In this document: positions 61,391 to 64,000 of the stretch, one piece after another
How positions within the stretch are numbered: the stretch's first letter is position 1
How the letters are laid out: every line of letters starts with the position of its first letter
Assembly: GCF_014695585.1 (NCBI RefSeq)
Contig: NZ_JACJON010000068.1
Coordinates: forward strand, 62,001-126,000
Direction of reading: 5' to 3'
Source of the DNA: Microcoleus sp. FACHB-831
Lineage (GTDB): Bacteria > Cyanobacteriota > Cyanobacteriia > Cyanobacteriales > FACHB-T130
Length of the DNA: 64,000 bases
The notes under the pieces: model-generated
Database searches by the model: none
Told to the model about the DNA's origin: nothing
What the model saw: only the letters and a program-made list of their open reading frames with translations
Position numbers and translations under genes: made by a program

Positions 61391-63860
61391 AATTTCTTTT
61401 CCTTAAAAGCATTGGTAAACCAAACGCAACTGAGGGTAAAAACCAGGGTAATAAAATCGCAGAAGAAATATAAATTTGCAAGCAGACTATTCCATAAACT
61501 GGGGGTGTTATAACTGGTAATATTACCCGTAATTGCCTATAATGCTGACGCTTGCCAATTATTAATGCTGTCCCTTTACCCAATATCAACGCTACCGCGA
61601 TCGCCCACAAATCGGGAATAGGAACCACCAATCTATTTTTTAGCAAATGATGAACCATATAGGCGTGAGATTCTCCTCCCGGCGACACCATCCGCGAATT
61701 GCGCGAATCACCTTGAGTTAGCCAAAAACTTAGTGCAGGCGGCATATTCCAATTGTCTTCGCCATCCTTTGAGACGCCAGCCTCCCCATATCCCCAAGGC
61801 ACAACAATCGCTACCTGCTGCTTTAAAGATTGATAGCTATGGCCCTTAATTTGTAATAATTTCCATGCAGGGATGCTGTTATATACGCGGTCGGGGGGAA
61901 TAGAAAAATCTATAATGGGGTGCAACCACTTTTGACGCAGTTTATAGGAAAAGCTGGTAATCGGCTGGAGACGCGCAGCAGGCGGAAATAAAGTTTTATA
62001 ATGCTGCCCTTTTTCTCTAAGATAGCTTGTTACTTCTGAGAAAAAATCTGTTTTGTTTTGCAGTTGCGGTTGCGGTTTATGTTGGTGGGAATGAGTAGCA
62101 TCTTCGCAATTTAATTTATAAGCTAATGCCAGCATATAAGAAAAAGACAAACTCGCTTTAGAAGTATCTTTTGCAGGTATTAATTTCATGTTCCCAAGCA
62201 GGACGTTGATGTTACCTTGCAAACTCCAATTATTGCTAGCAAGAGACGGATGGACGCTTAAGGGTTCTTTGGTGTCGCCCCATGTCATTGCGAACACAAA
62301 CCAAGTGGGGTGGGTTGGGTTTTTAACGGCGGCTTGCAGAGATCTTGCAAGGCGCGCATCCTCGATTTCTCCCTGCCGATCTCCATGCTTGCGATCTAAT
62401 AAATAATCAATGCCAACAACTCTGGCATCCATTGCCGAAAGTTTATCGACCAAACTAGCAAGATACTTACGATCCATCGGCTTAGGGTTGCGTATTTTTG
62501 CCTCTTGGATCGACTTTTCATTAATTTGCACTAACAGAACTGGGGGCTTATCGTTGGGAAGCTGATTTGTAAGGTGGCGGTAGATAGCTTGCGTTAACAC
62601 GCGCTGGTCTACTAAAAAATTTTGGGCGGAGAGGGATAAACTTATTAATAGCAAGGCCGAAAGCGCGATCGCTTCCCCCATCGTCGGTACAATATCATCT
62701 ATAATCTGCTTTATTCCCGATGGGGGAATGCGAAATAAATCTGCATCCGGATGACAAAAAAGCGACGGAATTAAAGATGCAGATGGACAAGTAAAATTTT
62801 CTTCTAGTTTGAGATACTGACACGCCGCAAGCATTGACTCTTGTACGTCCTTGCGTTCTGCCAAGGTTTGCATAAACCGCTTTATAAATTTCTGCGCTAC
62901 CTCATTGTGAATTGGTTCGCGCATTATGGCGACTTGACTAAAACCTAAGTTAATTAATGATTCGGCGATATTAATACCGCTGCAAGAGTTGAATAACGCA
63001 AATTGCAATCCTCGCGATTTTGCTATTTGTAATTGCAGTTCAATCTCGCTAATAGATAGAGAAGTGTTAGGCGCGATCGCTAGTTCTCCTCCTATAATCG
63101 CGCTTTCATTACTGTGTCCCGCAAATAACAACACATCCCAGCCGCGTTCGTCTGTTAAAGCCTGACATATATCGTCTTTTAGTTGGGCAATATCCTGCCC
63201 TGGTTGCCAGCCAACAAATTTAATTTCTGCGATGCGTGATAGCGATCGCACTGCCTCCCTATCTTTTTGAAAATTCAGCCCCGTATCGTCTCCCAAAATC
63301 ACCAAAACTCTGGCTTTTTTACCATGTTTTTTGTTTTTGGCTTTAAGTGTTTCTTCCTTAATATTCAGAGGGGCGCGAACAATACGAATTGCCCTAGATG
63401 TAGCAAATTCAGCGCCAATTTCCCAAGCTTCCCAAGGCAGACGCGCTAACTCAATGGAGTTGCAAGTAAGAAAGACATTCTCCCCTTTTTCGCCGCTTGG
63501 AAGTAATTGTGGATTAGCGCGATCGCCAGTCCCTTTAGCGATCGCCGCCCTAATTTCGTATAACTCAGCACTCCGCAGCCAGTGATGAAATTCATACAAC
63601 AGTCTGGCTTCGGCTTGCACCAGCCTTGCGTGCCAGTCAATTGGGGGTGATGCGATACTCCCGCTGCCTTCTACCCGCCCACGCAGCGCCGATTTATAAA
63701 AACTTAGATATACTCGCTGCCACTCTTGATAAAATCCTGTCAGCGTCTCTGGATAATTTAGTGTTGTACAAAGTTGTTGTCCTCTACCCCAGGACAATTC
63801 AAACAGACAAGTTTTATCTATCCGCTGTACCTTCAGTCGGAAACTAGAATTATCTGTCAT
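61383..63860 (-). CDS. CHAT protease-like and CHASE2 sensor membrane protein
   Basis: An 825-residue protein. The CHAT (caspase/separase-like) domain spans about 130-375, with catalytic His249 in LLFAGHSNES and Cys293 in LFNSCSGIN. A membrane helix (about 393-415, ALSALLLISLSLSAQNFL) opens the CHASE2 extracytoplasmic domain (about 415-745: KPPVLLVQINEKSIQEA, VVGIDYLLDR, HPTWFVFAMTWGD). Two or three membrane helices close the protein (LWAIAVALILGKGTALIIG; IVCLQIYISSAILLPWFL). A cytoplasmic protease-like domain controlled by periplasmic sensing is the expected design. It overlaps the DUF1822 stop by four bases (ATGA). Confidence 0.92.
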   Translation of the reverse strand: MTDNSSFRLKVQRIDKTCLFELSWGRGQQLCTTLNYPETLTGFYQEWQRVYLSFYKSALRGRVEGSGSIASPPIDWHARLVQAEARLLYEFHHWLRSAELYEIRAAIAKGTGDRANPQLLPSGEKGENVFLTCNSIELARLPWEAWEIGAEFATSRAIRIVRAPLNIKEETLKAKNKKHGKKARVLVILGDDTGLNFQKDREAVRSLSRIAEIKFVGWQPGQDIAQLKDDICQALTDERGWDVLLFAGHSNESAIIGGELAIAPNTSLSISEIELQLQIAKSRGLQFALFNSCSGINIAESLINLGFSQVAIMREPIHNEVAQKFIKRFMQTLAERKDVQESMLAACQYLKLEENFTCPSASLIPSLFCHPDADLFRIPPSGIKQIIDDIVPTMGEAIALSALLLISLSLSAQNFLVDQRVLTQAIYRHLTNQLPNDKPPVLLVQINEKSIQEAKIRNPKPMDRKYLASLVDKLSAMDARVVGIDYLLDRKHGDRQGEIEDARLARSLQAAVKNPTHPTWFVFAMTWGDTKEPLSVHPSLASNNWSLQGNINVLLGNMKLIPAKDTSKASLSFSYMLALAYKLNCEDATHSHQHKPQPQLQNKTDFFSEVTSYLREKGQHYKTLFPPAARLQPITSFSYKLRQKWLHPIIDFSIPPDRVYNSIPAWKLLQIKGHSYQSLKQQVAIVVPWGYGEAGVSKDGEDNWNMPPALSFWLTQGDSRNSRMVSPGGESHAYMVHHLLKNRLVVPIPDLWAIAVALILGKGTALIIGKRQHYRQLRVILPVITPPVYGIVCLQIYISSAILLPWFLPSVAFGLPMLLRKRNYA

Positions 63861-64000
63861 AAAGTTTGGTTGGGACGAAAGGCAAAGGGAGGCAAAGTTA
63901 GGGTTGCACTATTTCTTAAAGCAATAGTAACAAGAAACGTTTCATTCCACGTTCCCGCTACCCTCGCATAAATATAACTATCGCCAGTTTCTCTGTTTAG
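63857..64000 (-). CDS. C-terminal end of a DUF1822-like protein (partial)
   Basis: The window edge cuts this gene; 47 codons and the TGA remain (LNRETGDSYIYARVAGTW...FAFRPNQTL). The stop overlaps the ATG of the CHAT-CHASE2 gene. Position (DUF1822, CHAT-CHASE2, DUF928) and the beta-rich end with Phe-Arg-Pro match the usual cyanobacterial operon, but the identification rests mainly on context. Confidence 0.65.
   Translation of the reverse strand, partial: LNRETGDSYIYARVAGTWNETFLVTIALRNSATLTLPPFAFRPNQTL

Noticed and set aside
1..64000. tRNA, rRNA or known riboswitches
   Set aside because: No cloverleaf, conserved rRNA core or recognisable riboswitch consensus was seen in the intergenic regions on reading; a covariance-model scan was not possible here.

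Overview
The window looks like chromosome from a filamentous, multicellular-type cyanobacterium. The octamer GCGATCGC (HIP1) recurs throughout. Typical cyanobacterial families are present: a GUN4 domain, WD40 and pentapeptide-repeat proteins, DUF928/CHAT-CHASE2, DUF2997, an ABA4-like protein, a BgtB-type transporter fusion and MenH. Dispersed palindromes of the GTTCCCAGG and GTGGGC types also fit. No rRNA, tRNA, CRISPR array, transposase or prophage was seen.

Layout. 1-1.9 kb: the N-terminal part of a multi-PAS sensor with an ethylene-receptor-like membrane domain. 2.9-11.4 kb: a small hydrolase-like protein, an MFS transporter, a DUF2887/Rpn nuclease, an alpha/beta hydrolase, a basic amino acid ABC transporter (divergent ATPase and fused binding protein/permease), a HicAB toxin-antitoxin pair and a PLP ammonia-lyase. 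11.4-16.9 kb: a duplicated DNA-phosphorothioation-associated methyltransferase, a second DUF2887 protein, an M15-like protein and a Kir-type K+ channel. 17.2-26.6 kb: housekeeping genes (HAD phosphatase, CIA30/NAD-binding protein, SanA-like protein, beta-CASP nuclease, polyphosphate glucokinase, MenH). 26.6-29.1 kb: an SLH/WG-repeat protein.

The most unusual part is 29.3-48.1 kb. Fourteen consecutive minus-strand genes each carry the same ~100-residue module, here called the LGG module. It has two Leu-Gly-Gly (or Lys-Gly-Gly) motifs about 15-20 residues apart, then a HEAT-like segment. The module is joined to different partners: WD40 propellers (8 genes), pentapeptide helices (3), GUN4 (1), extra HEAT (1) and a degenerate acyl-carrier domain (1). 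Two of these proteins also carry an N-terminal response-regulator receiver, and one an N-terminal beta-rich domain. Decayed WD40 ends lie between some genes, and several copies show blade gain, blade loss and loss of a stop codon, so the array appears to be actively evolving. Immediately upstream on the same strand are an Hsp70-family ATPase and a membrane-anchored protein with a helix-turn-helix, a coiled coil and a GrpE-like end. I infer that these may form a chaperone pair serving or regulating the array.

50.8-64 kb holds DUF2997, a D-Ala-D-Ala dipeptidase, a probable lysine/2-aminoadipate catabolic group (aldehyde dehydrogenase, class III aminotransferase, HglS/DUF1338), DUF924, an ABA4-like protein, a rhodanese, a GNAT and a DUF1822/CHAT-CHASE2/DUF928 operon cut by the window end.

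Two non-coding observations stand out. A 15-base core, AGTAGATGCACCCTG, occurs seven times, always just before a Rho-independent terminator. Three copies are stand-alone small-RNA-like elements. Four lie in a 106-bp tandem array that repeats the last codons, stop and terminator of the beta-CASP nuclease gene.
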